Source: Diaphorobacter caeni (GTDB taxonomy: Bacteria > Pseudomonadota > Gammaproteobacteria > Burkholderiales > Burkholderiaceae_C). Taken from it: a stretch of 64,000 bases of DNA. A program made the position numbers and the translations under genes. Shown piece after piece: positions 1 through 8,301 of this stretch (the first letter of the stretch is position 1; the number at the start of each line of letters is the position of its first letter). The stretch lies in the NCBI RefSeq assembly GCF_015354245.1, contig NZ_JADKYZ010000005.1, forward strand, positions 1 to 64,000. Direction: 5' to 3'. The notes beneath the pieces are model-generated. The model was given only the letters and a program-made list of their open reading frames with translations, had not been told where the DNA came from and did no database searches.

Positions 1-11
1 GCTCCAAGTTA

Positions 12-126
12 TGCCTGATGACCATAGCAAGTTGGTACCACTCCTTCCCATCCCGAACAGGACAGTGAAACGACTTCGCGCCGATGATAGTGCGGACTCC
101 CGTGTGAAAGTAGGTCATCGTCAGGC
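12..126 (+). rRNA. rrf: 5S ribosomal RNA
   Basis: The sequence has the usual proteobacterial 5S layout. Its ends pair with each other (TGCCTGATGACC near the start, GGTCATCGTCAGGC near the end), and the conserved CCATCCCGAACAG loop lies at about 49-62. It is about 115 nt long, normal for 5S. It must be the last gene of an rRNA operon whose 16S and 23S lie left of the window. A Rho-independent terminator follows directly. The exact ends are estimated to within a few bases. Confidence 0.95.
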
Positions 127-141
127 TCTTACAGCCCAAAC

Positions 142-174
142 CGCCCCTAGCTCATTTGAGTTAGGGGCGTTTTG
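142..174 (+). terminator. Terminator of the rRNA operon
   Basis: A 12-bp stem (CGCCCCTAGCTC with GAGTTAGGGGCG, one G-T wobble) with a 4-nt loop is followed by TTTTG. It lies 16 nt after the 5S gene. Confidence 0.9.
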
Positions 175-354
175 CTTTGCGGGGAAGCAAATTCCAAGCA
201 GAAGAGGGCGATATCAATCCCCGAACATCCACAACGCTTTGTTCAATCGTCTTGTGCTGAGATAGGAATCAGTCGCTGGTGTAGGCCACTTGCTGCAAGA
301 CAGGCCTGAAGAGATGTGTTCGTCATTTCGCTGCACCTGTGCCGGTGCGACAAA

Positions 355-390
355 AAAAGCGCGAAGTATTTCTACTTCGCGCTTTTCTTT
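355..390. terminator. Bidirectional terminator between the rRNA operon and dadA
   Basis: A perfect 14-bp stem AAAAGCGCGAAGTA / TACTTCGCGCTTTT encloses a TTTC loop. A and T runs on the two sides allow it to work in both directions. It lies 30 nt downstream of the dadA stop codon, on the dadA strand. The stretch 175-354 before it shows no gene. Confidence 0.85.
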
Positions 391-415
391 TGATTTCTGC
401 TTGCTTCTGAGAAGA

Positions 416-1759
416 TCAAGCGGTTCTCGGAGTGGCGTGGATGGCCGACGGCGAGGTTTCGTATCCTGCGAAGTTGAATGCCATTGCAGGACGTTCGCCG
501 CAGATCAGCTCGGCCATGGCCTTGCCGGAGCCTGCGCCGTGGGTCCAGCCCAGGGTTCCGTGGCCGGAGTTGATCCAGAGGCCCTTGAGTTTCGTGCGGC
601 CGATCAGCGGGATGTTGGTTGGCGTGGCGGGGCGCAGGCCGGTCCAGTATTGAGGATTACCACCCTCTTCGGGTGTGCGGGTGTCGCAGACGCCTGGCAG
701 GATGGTTTCGATGCGGCGCGAGAGCATGTGGCAGCGGGCACGGGCGACGGGGGAGTCGAGGTCGTGGTCGAAGCCGCCGAGCTCGATGGTGCCCGCAACG
801 CGCAGTTGGTTGCCCAGTCGGCTGATGGCGACTTTCTTGCCGTCGTCGATGGTGGAGACGAACGGTGCCTCATCGGGTTTGAGGATGCTGAAGGTTGCGC
901 TGTAGCCCTTGCCGGGATAGATCGGCACGTTGATGCCGACGGTGCGCAGCATCGGGGCGGTGTAGCTGCCGCAGGCCACGACGATGGCGTCACCCTTGAG
1001 TTCGAGGGTGCTTGGACCGCCGTCCGCCGATGTGCGGGCACGGACATGGACCGACTTGACCGCATCGCCGACCTTGTTCAGGCGAACGATGTCGTGGTTG
1101 TATAGGAACTGCGCGCCGCGCTCTGCGCAGAGTTGAGCGAGCTTCTGGGTGAACACCCGAGCGTCGCCGCTTTCGTCGGTGCTGGTGAAGGTGCCGCCGG
1201 TGATGTGCTCACCGTATGCCTTGAACGCAGGCTCGATCTTGAACAGCTCTTCCTTGCTGACCAAGCGGCGCTGCACGCCGTAGCGGCGCATGACTTCCAC
1301 GGCATCGCCGGCGGCGTCGAAGGATTTCTGGTCGGTGTAGAAGTGGGCGATGCCGCGCTCGAGGCGTTCAAACTCGAAATTCGTCTTGCCGATCATTTCC
1401 TTGAGCGCCGCATGGCTGTAGGCGCCCAGCGCGACGATCTGCTGGACGTTGCGCTCGAAGGCCGTGTCGTTGCATTGGCCGAGGAACTTGAGCAGCCAGC
1501 TCCACTGATGTGGGTCCATCTGCGGGCGCAGCAGCAGTGGCGCTTCCTTGTCGAACAGCCACTTGATGGCCTTGAGCGGCGCCTCCCGATTGGCCCAGGG
1601 CTCGCAATAGCTCACCGAAATCTGGGCACCGTTGGCGAAGCTGGTCTCCAGCGCCGCATCGGGCTGGCGATCGACGACAACGACTTCATGGCCACGCTCA
1701 AGCAGGTGCCACGCGGTGGAGATGCCGATGATGCCGGCGCCGAGGACGATGGTTTTCAT
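416..1759 (-). CDS. dadA: D-amino acid dehydrogenase, small (catalytic) subunit
   Basis: Predicted to be an FAD-dependent dehydrogenase that oxidises D-amino acids such as D-alanine to 2-oxo acids and passes electrons to the respiratory chain at the inner membrane. The protein of 447 aa opens with the dinucleotide-binding fold MKTIVLGAGIIGIS (GxGxxG at residues 7-12) and keeps the family C-terminal stretch with GLRPATPTNIPLIGRT and SGHGTLGWT. E. coli DadA is about 430 aa, so the length fits. The start at MKTIVLG is preferred over an upstream in-frame codon because the FAD fold begins there. It is divergent from an ArgP-like LysR gene, which may regulate it (inference). No racemase gene (dadX) is adjacent. 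Confidence 0.9.
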   Translation of the reverse strand: MKTIVLGAGIIGISTAWHLLERGHEVVVVDRQPDAALETSFANGAQISVSYCEPWANREAPLKAIKWLFDKEAPLLLRPQMDPHQWSWLLKFLGQCNDTAFERNVQQIVALGAYSHAALKEMIGKTNFEFERLERGIAHFYTDQKSFDAAGDAVEVMRRYGVQRRLVSKEELFKIEPAFKAYGEHITGGTFTSTDESGDARVFTQKLAQLCAERGAQFLYNHDIVRLNKVGDAVKSVHVRARTSADGGPSTLELKGDAIVVACGSYTAPMLRTVGINVPIYPGKGYSATFSILKPDEAPFVSTIDDGKKVAISRLGNQLRVAGTIELGGFDHDLDSPVARARCHMLSRRIETILPGVCDTRTPEEGGNPQYWTGLRPATPTNIPLIGRTKLKGLWINSGHGTLGWTHGAGSGKAMAELICGERPAMAFNFAGYETSPSAIHATPRTA

Positions 1760-1855
1760 GACCGCGAGTGTGCTGGCTATTGCGCACAAATAAAAGTGAA
1801 ATTAAAGTTATTCAAAAAACATCAGTTTTCCTAATACTTCAATTCACCGAAGCGA
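1760..1855. promoter_or_regulatory. Divergent promoter region between dadA and the argP-like regulator
   Basis: This 96-bp AT-rich intergenic stretch separates two head-to-head genes and must carry both promoters. LysR-type regulators usually bind such regions, at T-N11-A sites. I could not single out one convincing operator by eye. Confidence 0.5.
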
Positions 1856-2767
1856 ATGAACACTTACGATACTGCCGCGCTGGAATGTCTTGCCGCGATT
1901 GTCGAGGAGGGCGGCTTCGAGCGCGCCGCGCAGCGACTGAACGTCACCCAGTCGGCAGTGTCGCAGCGACTGCGGGCGCTGGAGGCGCAGGTGGGCTCGG
2001 TGCTGATCGTACGCAGCAGACCGCTGCGACCGACCAACGCGGGGCAGTTGCTGCTCAAGCACACCAAGCAGATGCGCCTGCTGCGGGCGGATCTCGAGCG
2101 CGATCTGCAGGATCTGGCGCCGCGTTCGCCCGGAGGCACCCGCGACGAGGAGCGCATCTCCATTGCTATCAACGCGGACAGCATCGCCACCTGGGCGCTG
2201 GATGCGCTCACCCCGCTCGCGCGGCGCAACCTGCCCATCGAAATCATCACCGACGATCAGGATTTCACGCAGGAATGGCTGCGCTCGGGGCAGGTTCTGG
2301 GCTGCGTCACCACGCTCAAGCAGCCGCTGCGCGGGTGCCGGGTGTTGCCGCTCGGGGCGATGGAATATGTGGCGGTGGCGTCGCCGGAATTCGTGAGAAG
2401 CCAGTTGCCAAGTGGCCTGAGCGCCCACAATTTTCGCGACGTGACGTTCATCTGCTTCAATCGCAAGGACGACATGCAGGCCGAGTTTGTCGCGCGACGC
2501 TTCGGACTCAAACGGGTGTCGCTGGCGAGCATCTTCGTGCCAAGCTCTGAGGGGCAGGTGCGTGCGGTGGCTGCAGGCTGGGGTGTGACGGTGGTGCCCG
2601 AGTTGATGGTCGCCCCGATGATCGCCAAGGGTCTGCTCGTGGATCTGGCACCGGGGTTCAAGCTGCCGATCCAACTCTATTGGCATTCCTGGAATCTCGA
2701 ATCCGAGGTGCTGGACGCCTTGGCGGACGCGCTGACGCAGGCGGCCAGTCAATCGTTGGTGGCTTAG
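1856..2767 (+). CDS. argP: LysR-family regulator, ArgP/IciA type
   Basis: A 303-aa DNA-binding transcription regulator. The N-terminal winged helix-turn-helix spans about residues 1-60 and contains GFERAAQRLNVTQSAVSQR, the recognition-helix pattern of ArgP. A periplasmic-binding-protein-like effector domain fills about 90-300. ArgP proteins respond to lysine and arginine and usually control an amino-acid exporter or amino-acid metabolism genes. Here the divergent gene is dadA rather than the lysE/argO exporter, so D-amino-acid degradation is the likely target (inference). Family membership is firm; ArgP orthology rests on remembered sequence similarity and the gene symbol is therefore tentative. 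Confidence 0.75.
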   Translation: MNTYDTAALECLAAIVEEGGFERAAQRLNVTQSAVSQRLRALEAQVGSVLIVRSRPLRPTNAGQLLLKHTKQMRLLRADLERDLQDLAPRSPGGTRDEERISIAINADSIATWALDALTPLARRNLPIEIITDDQDFTQEWLRSGQVLGCVTTLKQPLRGCRVLPLGAMEYVAVASPEFVRSQLPSGLSAHNFRDVTFICFNRKDDMQAEFVARRFGLKRVSLASIFVPSSEGQVRAVAAGWGVTVVPELMVAPMIAKGLLVDLAPGFKLPIQLYWHSWNLESEVLDALADALTQAASQSLVA

Positions 2768-2849
2768 ATGGCGGGCTATGTGGTCATCGTGCACGCGGTG
2801 GCGCAGCAGGGAGATGCCGAAGAAGCGGGTGATTGAGCAGCAGTGAACG

Positions 2850-3626
2850 TCACTCTGGTGGCGTGTCGCTGTCACCATCGCGCGCGAACTCGAGCGTGGC
2901 ACCAAGCGCTGTGAGCGATTCGCACAGCCCGCGCAGGCGGATTCTGTAGTCGCACCCGAGAGTCACCGGCAGCCTGCCGATCAAGGCCAGCGCTTCGGTC
3001 GGCGTGAGATGGAGTGCCTGCTTGAGGACATGCATGACCTTGAGCCGGTTGGGCCCCACATGGGTGAGCAGCAGCGTGCCGCGTTGCCAAAGATCCGGAT
3101 CCGTGGGTGGCATAGACGCGGGGATGGACTCAACTTCTTCTCGTGTCGATCTGGCTTCGAGGCGATTGCAGCGGACCTCGCTCCACAGGGTGTTGTCTGC
3201 GGTTGCAAAGGGTTCGATGAAGGCGAGTGCGGCCGCATCGTCGTCGCCCAAGGCGGCGAGCGTTTGAAGCATGGCACTGAATCGTTCGAGATCGGGAGCC
3301 GCTGGGACGGCATTCCAGCGGCCCACCCCTATCGGCGCGAAATACACCGGAAAGCCCGCGCTGGCTTCGCCGAGATCGATGAAAAACGGGTCATCAAAAC
3401 CATTGAGTGCGATCACGTGCCAGCCAGGCTGCCATGCGCCGGGCACATTGCCGGTCAGGTCCTGCCCCGTGATGCCGTGAACGCGAAAGCCGACCTGAAG
3501 GCGTTGCCAGTCGTCAGGCGCACCGTAGTGAAACGGCAGCGCCATGTCGCCGCAGACGACGGCATCCGTGATGAATTGCCGCACGGCTGGCGGCATTGTG
3601 GGAGGTCGGGCCGTGTCCGTGCTCAT
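2850..3626 (-). CDS. SUKH (SMI1/KNR4-like) protein with C-terminal ribosomal L7/L12-like domain
   Basis: A 258-aa cytoplasmic protein with two parts. Residues about 10-130 have the SMI1/KNR4 (SUKH) pattern, including PGAWQPGWHVIALNG, DPFFIDL and GFPVYFAPIG. Residues about 195-245 look like the C-terminal domain of ribosomal protein L7/L12: a VGPNRLKVMHVLKQ strand-helix, then LTPTEALALIG, then a helix ending LTALGATLEF, matching the L7/L12 order K-vIK-glgLkeAK-LeaaGA-vel. SUKH proteins are often toxin-immunity proteins. The ATG start at 3626 overlaps the stop of the upstream exported gene as ATGA, so the two are translationally coupled; a GTG two codons earlier is the alternative. The function is unknown. 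Confidence 0.65.
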   Translation of the reverse strand: MSTDTARPPTMPPAVRQFITDAVVCGDMALPFHYGAPDDWQRLQVGFRVHGITGQDLTGNVPGAWQPGWHVIALNGFDDPFFIDLGEASAGFPVYFAPIGVGRWNAVPAAPDLERFSAMLQTLAALGDDDAAALAFIEPFATADNTLWSEVRCNRLEARSTREEVESIPASMPPTDPDLWQRGTLLLTHVGPNRLKVMHVLKQALHLTPTEALALIGRLPVTLGCDYRIRLRGLCESLTALGATLEFARDGDSDTPPE

Positions 3627-4414
3627 TGCCACTGCACCTCGAAATCTTCCTTCAGCCGGTGGCCGCGCTGGTCTTTTTCCTTCAGCAAATGCTGGCCGTC
3701 GTAGTCAATTCCATTGAGTTGGATGCTGCGGCGCAGACGTAGCGTGGTCCGGGGCGCGTGGCCGGTTGCCACCTCGCCCCATTGAACCACATGCATGGGG
3801 TTGTTGACGGTGGAGTTGGAGTGCAGTAGGACGCGGCCGTCACGCTCGACCACAATCATGTTGCCATTGCTTTGGTAGACGCCGAGCAGCGGCGCATCGG
3901 CCGCGACGATGCGCGCGATGCCGGTGACTGGCGGATGTGCGCGGGTCTTCATCAGACCCAGCAGGGCAGATCCGTGGATTTCAGCGCGTTTCATGTCACG
4001 CCGGATCTGTGTCTGGCGACCCGCAAGGCAGGTGGCCAGACGCTGTACCTGTGCGGTTGGAAAACGGGAGGGCGGCAGATACAGCGTGTCTCCCCGGTCG
4101 GGGCCGTAGGTCTTGCTGTTGCCGCTGAGATCCAATTCGAGCCCGAGGTTGTAGATGGCGGGCTGGCCCTGATGCAGGTAGGCATCGAGATTCTTGTAGT
4201 ACAGCTCGTACTGAAGGGCGTCGAGCGTGATGCCGCGAAACCGGTAGCGCATGGCGACTCGCGAGCTACCGCCTTCGTTCCATTCGAAGGGGCGGGCATC
4301 GACGATGAAGTCGCCGTCGGGGCAGGAGATGCGGGTGACGGGCTGGAACGCGTTGGCCAGGGCGGCGCCGCCAGGCAGGGTCAGACATAGCAGAACGGGC
4401 AGCAGTCGCTTCAT
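3623..4414 (-). CDS. Exported protein of unknown function
   Basis: A 263-aa protein with a clear signal peptide (MKRLLPVLLCLTLPGGAALANA, cleavage near residue 20), so it is periplasmic or outer-membrane associated. I do not recognise a domain. The mature part is polar, has Cys residues at two widely spaced positions (ISCPDGD and LATCLAG) and ends with a charged region. The start was placed at the Met that opens the signal peptide; an in-frame extension of 18 codons lacks such a feature. Its stop overlaps the start of the SUKH-L7/L12 gene (ATGA), so the two form an operon and may be functionally linked. Confidence 0.6.
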   Translation of the reverse strand: MKRLLPVLLCLTLPGGAALANAFQPVTRISCPDGDFIVDARPFEWNEGGSSRVAMRYRFRGITLDALQYELYYKNLDAYLHQGQPAIYNLGLELDLSGNSKTYGPDRGDTLYLPPSRFPTAQVQRLATCLAGRQTQIRRDMKRAEIHGSALLGLMKTRAHPPVTGIARIVAADAPLLGVYQSNGNMIVVERDGRVLLHSNSTVNNPMHVVQWGEVATGHAPRTTLRLRRSIQLNGIDYDGQHLLKEKDQRGHRLKEDFEVQWQ

Positions 4415-4513
4415 GGAGATTCTCGACAGCGAAGAGAGCAGAGCGGCCATTCTGCACTTTCGTGTCATGTTCGCCCTTGCCTTCGTTGCGAAAAAGGGCG
4501 GTGCAGGAACGAA

Positions 4514-4542
4514 AAAAGGGCCGCTAGTGGCGGCCCTTTTGG
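4514..4542. terminator. Terminator downstream of the universal stress protein gene
   Basis: Stem AAAAGGGCCGC / GCGGCCCTTTT with a 5-nt loop, flanked by an A run that becomes a U run on the minus-strand transcript. Confidence 0.85.
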
Positions 4543-4561
4543 CGTTTACGGATCGGTGTGA

Positions 4562-4984
4562 TCAGCGGATCAGCATCACCGGCACGCTGCACTGGGCCAG
4601 CACCTTGGTGCTGACCGAGCCCATGACCAGCTTGTTCAGGGCGCCCACGCCGTGCGTGCCCATGATGATCAGGTCGTACTTGCCGGCTTCGGCGATCTTG
4701 GCGATGGTGTCACCGGCCGAGCCGACCTTGGACAGCGAATCCACGTTCATCGCGTGCTTCTTCAGAAACTTCAGGACCGGGCTGAGGATCTTGTCGCATT
4801 CCTCGGTGTAGTACTGGTCCACCGTGGCCTTGCCGAGCGCCTTGCGGGCGCGGGGGGGCACTTCGGGGCAGACGGTGAGCGCGGTGTATTCCACCGATTC
4901 GCTCATCGTGGCCTCGTGGGTCACCAGATAGGCGAGCATCTTCTTGGTGTAGGGGCTTCCGTCAACTGCGAGCAGGATCTTCAT
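4562..4984 (-). CDS. Universal stress protein, UspA family
   Basis: A 140-aa single-domain Usp protein. It starts with MKILLAVDGSPYTKKML, the usual first strand and Asp, and has the ATP-binding signature GTHGVGALNKLVMGS (G-x2-G-x9-G-S) near the C terminus, so it is the nucleotide-binding subtype. Usp proteins are cytoplasmic dimers induced under stress or growth arrest; the specific target is unknown. The ATG at 4984 is preceded by GGAGA at a good distance; a TTG one codon earlier was rejected. It is monocistronic, with its own terminator. Confidence 0.9.
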   Translation of the reverse strand: MKILLAVDGSPYTKKMLAYLVTHEATMSESVEYTALTVCPEVPPRARKALGKATVDQYYTEECDKILSPVLKFLKKHAMNVDSLSKVGSAGDTIAKIAEAGKYDLIIMGTHGVGALNKLVMGSVSTKVLAQCSVPVMLIR

Positions 4985-5109
4985 CAACTATCTCCATGTG
5001 AGTGAGTGACCTCAGGTTACGTGCCGATGAAAATCAGGGGCTTGACTTGAGTCAACTTGGTGATCGGTTGATGGATCGCAATGCGTGGGGAGCACATCAT
5101 TGGGACAGG

Positions 5110-5958
5110 TCAGAGGTCGATGCAGCGGTGCGGCAGAAATGTCTCCTGTTCTCCCTTGACCACGTACCCCAGCGGATTGGCGACCACGCGGCATTTGCCG
5201 GTGTGTCCGTCGGTGCGAGGTCCGGTGACGGTGTAGTCACTTGGCGCATGGAGATGGCCGTGGATCCACAGATCGGCATAAGGCAGCAGGTGGTCGAGCG
5301 CGTTGCAGAAGCCTGCGGTGCCGGGCACCAGGCCGTAGCGCGGGTCGGCGCTCATCAGGCTGGGCGCGAAGTGGGTGATGACGACGGTCGAGTCTGCGTC
5401 GCTGGGCGTCTTGAGCGCGTGGCTGAGCCATTCCTGACAGACCAGTGCCTGCTCGCGCATCTGCTCCGCCAGAAACGGCTCGCCGCTCCGGGTGCCGCCG
5501 GTCTTGCGCAGATAGAAGTTGGCGGCGCGAAACGCCTTGTCGCGCTTTTGCAGATAGCGCGCTGGGTGGGACTTCTCGTCTTCCTGCGCGAGTGCGTCGA
5601 AGTCGCTCCAGAGCGTGGTGCCGATGAAGCGCACGCCCGTCATCTCCAGCGTCTCGCGCTCGAGCCAGATCAGCCCCAGCTTGTCACAGCTGCGGCGAAG
5701 GCGTTCGTGGGCCTCGTCGAAATCGAGGCCGTCGTACTCGTGATTGCCGGGCACGAAGATCACCGGCGTCGGCCAGTGCGCGAACTGGGGCAGTGGCGAA
5801 AAACGCTCAAGCCCGAAATATTCGTCCGTGAGGCGCGAGCCCTGCTGGTAAGAGCCCACATCGCCCGCGAGCACCAGAACGTCGGCGCCCGGTGCCGGGC
5901 TGGGCTGGAATCGAGGATGGGTCTCGAGGTGCAGGTCGGACAGGAACTGAAGCCGCAT
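5110..5958 (-). CDS. Calcineurin-like metallophosphoesterase
   Basis: A 282-aa cytoplasmic phosphoesterase of the calcineurin fold. All metal-ligand motifs are visible in order: DLHLE (D8, H10), LAGDVG, FVPGNHEYD, ITHFAPS and IHGHLHAPSDY. The gap between GNHE and ITH is typical of the YkuE/serine-threonine-phosphatase-like branch. The natural substrate cannot be read from the sequence. The gene is monocistronic and its 5' end faces the membrane protein gene at 6151. Confidence 0.85.
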   Translation of the reverse strand: MRLQFLSDLHLETHPRFQPSPAPGADVLVLAGDVGSYQQGSRLTDEYFGLERFSPLPQFAHWPTPVIFVPGNHEYDGLDFDEAHERLRRSCDKLGLIWLERETLEMTGVRFIGTTLWSDFDALAQEDEKSHPARYLQKRDKAFRAANFYLRKTGGTRSGEPFLAEQMREQALVCQEWLSHALKTPSDADSTVVITHFAPSLMSADPRYGLVPGTAGFCNALDHLLPYADLWIHGHLHAPSDYTVTGPRTDGHTGKCRVVANPLGYVVKGEQETFLPHRCIDL

Positions 5959-6150
5959 GTGAAACAGGTATTACTAATGAGGGAAAATGACAATAGCGCG
6001 TCGATCATGAGTCTTTGCGCGTTTTTCAATCATTGTGTGCCGATTGCTTTGTCAAACATAAAACATATTTCATTGACTGAGGCTGCGCCGCGCGGTGGAC
6101 GGAATCGAGGACACGATGGATCGGACAGTCTCTGGAACGGGATTCTCCTG

Positions 6151-6759
6151 ATGGGCGTCGCGTCCGCGCTGCCATTGTCCGCCGCATTGCCGAGCCACTG
6201 GGGCTGGGAAAACGGGCCGCTCGAGAATGCGCAGGTCGTGCTGCTGCTGGCGGGATGTCTGACGGCGCTCTGGGCTGCGCTGCGCCAGACCGGCCGTGCC
6301 GCCCGTTCGCTCTGGTGGATGGCGGCCATGATCTGGCTGATCCTTGCGGGGCGTGAGCTCGCGTGGGGCGCGGCCTTTCTGCCTCCCATGGGGTTCGATG
6401 ACCACGGGCCGGTGATCAGCTCCCGCGTGCTCTGGTATCGCCCGGCGGTGCCTTGGGTCTGCCTGGCGCTGCTGCTGACCGGCGTGATCGGCATGTGGCG
6501 CAACAAGGCATTCAGCCGCGTGCTGCTGGTGCTGCAGCGCGAGCACGCCTGGCCGTGGTTCCGTCTTGCGGTGCTGGTCGTCTGCATCGTGCTGTCCACG
6601 GTGGCGGAAGGGCACGGTCTGGTCCACCTGCCTTTCATCCAGCATTCGGCGCTGATCGTGGCCGAGGAGCTGTTCGAGTCTTGGGGATATCTCGCGCTCT
6701 GGCTGGCGCAGTGGCAGGTGATCCGCCACATGGACGGCTGGGCCCGACGTCTGTACTGA
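6151..6759 (+). CDS. Multi-pass inner-membrane protein of unknown function
   Basis: A protein of about 202 aa with five or six predicted membrane helices: AQVVLLLAGCLTALWAAL, LWWMAAMIWLILAGRELAW, WVCLALLLTGVIGMW, FRLAVLVVCIVLSTVAEG and a C-terminal LALWLAQWQVI region. Charged residues inside or near helices (GRELAW, VAEGHG, VAEELFE) suggest a conserved polar site. The start is uncertain. The open frame runs further upstream, but 5960-6090 is AT-rich like a promoter, so I chose the ATG at 6151 with GGAACGGGA upstream; 6007 is the main alternative. The family is not recognised. Confidence 0.6.
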   Translation: MGVASALPLSAALPSHWGWENGPLENAQVVLLLAGCLTALWAALRQTGRAARSLWWMAAMIWLILAGRELAWGAAFLPPMGFDDHGPVISSRVLWYRPAVPWVCLALLLTGVIGMWRNKAFSRVLLVLQREHAWPWFRLAVLVVCIVLSTVAEGHGLVHLPFIQHSALIVAEELFESWGYLALWLAQWQVIRHMDGWARRLY

Positions 6760-6771
6760 CCTCTGGCCCCG

Positions 6772-7737
6772 TCAGGCCAGCGCATGTGTTGCGCGCTGGA
6801 AGGCACCCAGCAGCCAGGCGGTGGCCGCCAGATGCCGACTGCGGCGCAGCCACAGCGCATCCACATGCACGGCCGTCACATCCAGCGGCAGCGGCTGCTG
6901 CTGCAGCTGATCGGCAATGCCGGTCAGTGGGACGAAGTGCTTGGGCAGTACGGTCACCATGTCGGAGTGAGCAACCACTCTTGCAGCGGTGGCGTATTGG
7001 TTGACGGTCAAGGCGATGCGCCGTTGTTTGCCCAACAGCGCGAGCGCCTCGTCGATGAAGCCCCACGCCTGCCCTGAAAAGCTCACCAGCAGATGCCGGG
7101 CGTTGCAATAGTCGTCCAGTGACAGCGGCCCGTTCGCGAGAGTGTGGCCTTTTCGCATCACCGCCACATACTGACCGTCATAGAGGCGGCGGGTTTCGTA
7201 CTCGGGCAGACCACCCGACTGCGCCTCGGCGGTGAGATCGGCGAGCACGGCCGGAAAATAGCCCACAGCCAGATCCGCGGAAGCCTCGTTGAGCAGATGC
7301 CGTGGGTCGCGGTTGATCAGCGGCACCACCCGCAGCGCCAGGCCAGGCGCCTCGCGCTCTACGATCTCGACCAGCGGCGGGATCAGCGTGGCGGCGGTCG
7401 AGTCGGCCATGGCCAGTACGAGTGGCGAGGTGGCCGTGGCGGGGTCGAAGCTGTCGGGGACCAGCGACTGCTGCAGCATCTCGAGCGACTGGCGCACCAC
7501 CGGCCAGATCGCCAGCGCGCGCGGTGTGGGCTCGACGCCGTGGCCCTTGCGCACCAGCAGCTCATCGGCAAGCAGGTCGCGCAGACGGCGCAGCGCATTG
7601 CTGACGGCCGGCTGGGTGATCGAGAGGTTGCTGGCCGCGCGCGTGAGATTGCGCTCTGCCATCACCTCGTCAAACACGCGCAGTAGATTCAGGTCAAGAG
7701 AGCGGAAATTGAACGGAGGAGTCACAGCTGCAATCAT
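6772..7737 (-). CDS. LysR-family transcription regulator (NahR/NodD-like branch)
   Basis: A 321-aa LysR regulator. The helix-turn-helix region opens with LDLNLLRVFDEVMAERNLTRAA and continues SITQPAVSNALRRLR, the pattern of the NodD/NahR/LinR branch, which often controls aromatic or xenobiotic degradation. The effector-binding domain follows from about residue 95. The ATG at 7737 is preferred to a GTG one codon upstream. It points away from the small gene at 7861; the shared intergenic region holds a 14-bp palindrome. No obvious catabolic target is adjacent. Its stop faces the end of the membrane protein gene across 12 bp. Confidence 0.85.
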   Translation of the reverse strand: MIAAVTPPFNFRSLDLNLLRVFDEVMAERNLTRAASNLSITQPAVSNALRRLRDLLADELLVRKGHGVEPTPRALAIWPVVRQSLEMLQQSLVPDSFDPATATSPLVLAMADSTAATLIPPLVEIVEREAPGLALRVVPLINRDPRHLLNEASADLAVGYFPAVLADLTAEAQSGGLPEYETRRLYDGQYVAVMRKGHTLANGPLSLDDYCNARHLLVSFSGQAWGFIDEALALLGKQRRIALTVNQYATAARVVAHSDMVTVLPKHFVPLTGIADQLQQQPLPLDVTAVHVDALWLRRSRHLAATAWLLGAFQRATHALA

Positions 7738-7783
7738 CACTCATGTGAATGACTGAGATTCAAAATATAAAGTGGAAATGAAC

Positions 7784-7797
7784 TAGGGTTAACCCTA
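7784..7797. promoter_or_regulatory. Perfect 14-bp palindrome in the divergent intergenic region
   Basis: TAGGGTTAACCCTA is a perfect inverted repeat between the LysR gene (ends upstream at 7737) and the small gene starting at 7861. Position and symmetry suggest a protein-binding site. The even spacing (T-N12-A) is not the classical LysR T-N11-A box, so another regulator is possible. Confidence 0.5.
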
Positions 7798-7860
7798 TGA
7801 TAACGGTTCTGTCGGGGAATTCATCTCGAAACAGCCCGGCAGACACCAAAGGTTCACATC

Positions 7861-8196
7861 ATGACAAGCTATGTACGTACAGACGCTCACGCCACCCATG
7901 CGGGTTTGGAGCGCGTGCAGCGCGCGGCTGAAAACCTGAGCACTTTCCGCGCACGCAACAATGGTTCTTCCGTTGCGCACTCTCCCCTGCTGGACCTGTT
8001 CCTGCTGCTGGGAAGCTCCACCTACCGCGTGGTGAATGCGTTCAACCTCGCCCGCACCAACTGGCTCGAAGCCCGTCGCCGCGCCAAGGAAGAAGAGCGT
8101 CATTACAACAGCGCGCTGCGTGAAGCGCGCCGCATCGCCGACCTGAGCCGTGCGATGAACGGCCTGGCAGTGGAAAACGTTCGTCGTTACGACTGA
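7861..8196 (+). CDS. Small helical protein of unknown function
   Basis: A 111-aa protein without signal peptide. The N-terminal half is polar; the central PLLDLFLLLGSSTYRVVNAFN is hydrophobic, and the C-terminal half is a strongly charged helix (EARRRAKEEERHYNSALREARR). Codon use and a terminator 50 nt downstream support a real gene. The ATG is 63 nt after the TAGGGTTAACCCTA palindrome. I do not recognise the family; a membrane-associated or stress-related role is only a guess. Confidence 0.65.
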   Translation: MTSYVRTDAHATHAGLERVQRAAENLSTFRARNNGSSVAHSPLLDLFLLLGSSTYRVVNAFNLARTNWLEARRRAKEEERHYNSALREARRIADLSRAMNGLAVENVRRYD

Positions 8197-8248
8197 GCGC
8201 TCCTCTTCGGAGCCCTGACGAAGCGGTGATCACGCCGCCTGTCCAGCG

Positions 8249-8278
8249 AAAAGCACTTCCATGTTGAAGTGCTTTTTT
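8249..8278 (+). terminator. Terminator after the 111-aa gene
   Basis: Perfect 11-bp stem AAAAGCACTTC / GAAGTGCTTTT with a 6-nt loop and a T run. It is symmetrical enough to serve the convergent gene ending at 8302 as well. Confidence 0.9.
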
Positions 8279-8301
8279 GTTCGCGCAGGCGCCGATGGCG
8301 C

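Noticed and set aside
11-265. 84-codon open frame over the start of the window
   Set aside because: It lies across the 5S rRNA and its terminator.
2850-3626. SUKH protein as immunity partner of the RHS toxin
   Set aside because: The genes are about 17 kb apart and in different operons; immunity genes are normally adjacent.
5002-6150. Long upstream extension of the membrane protein gene at 6151
   Set aside because: It is antisense to the metallophosphoesterase gene and crosses an AT-rich promoter-like stretch.
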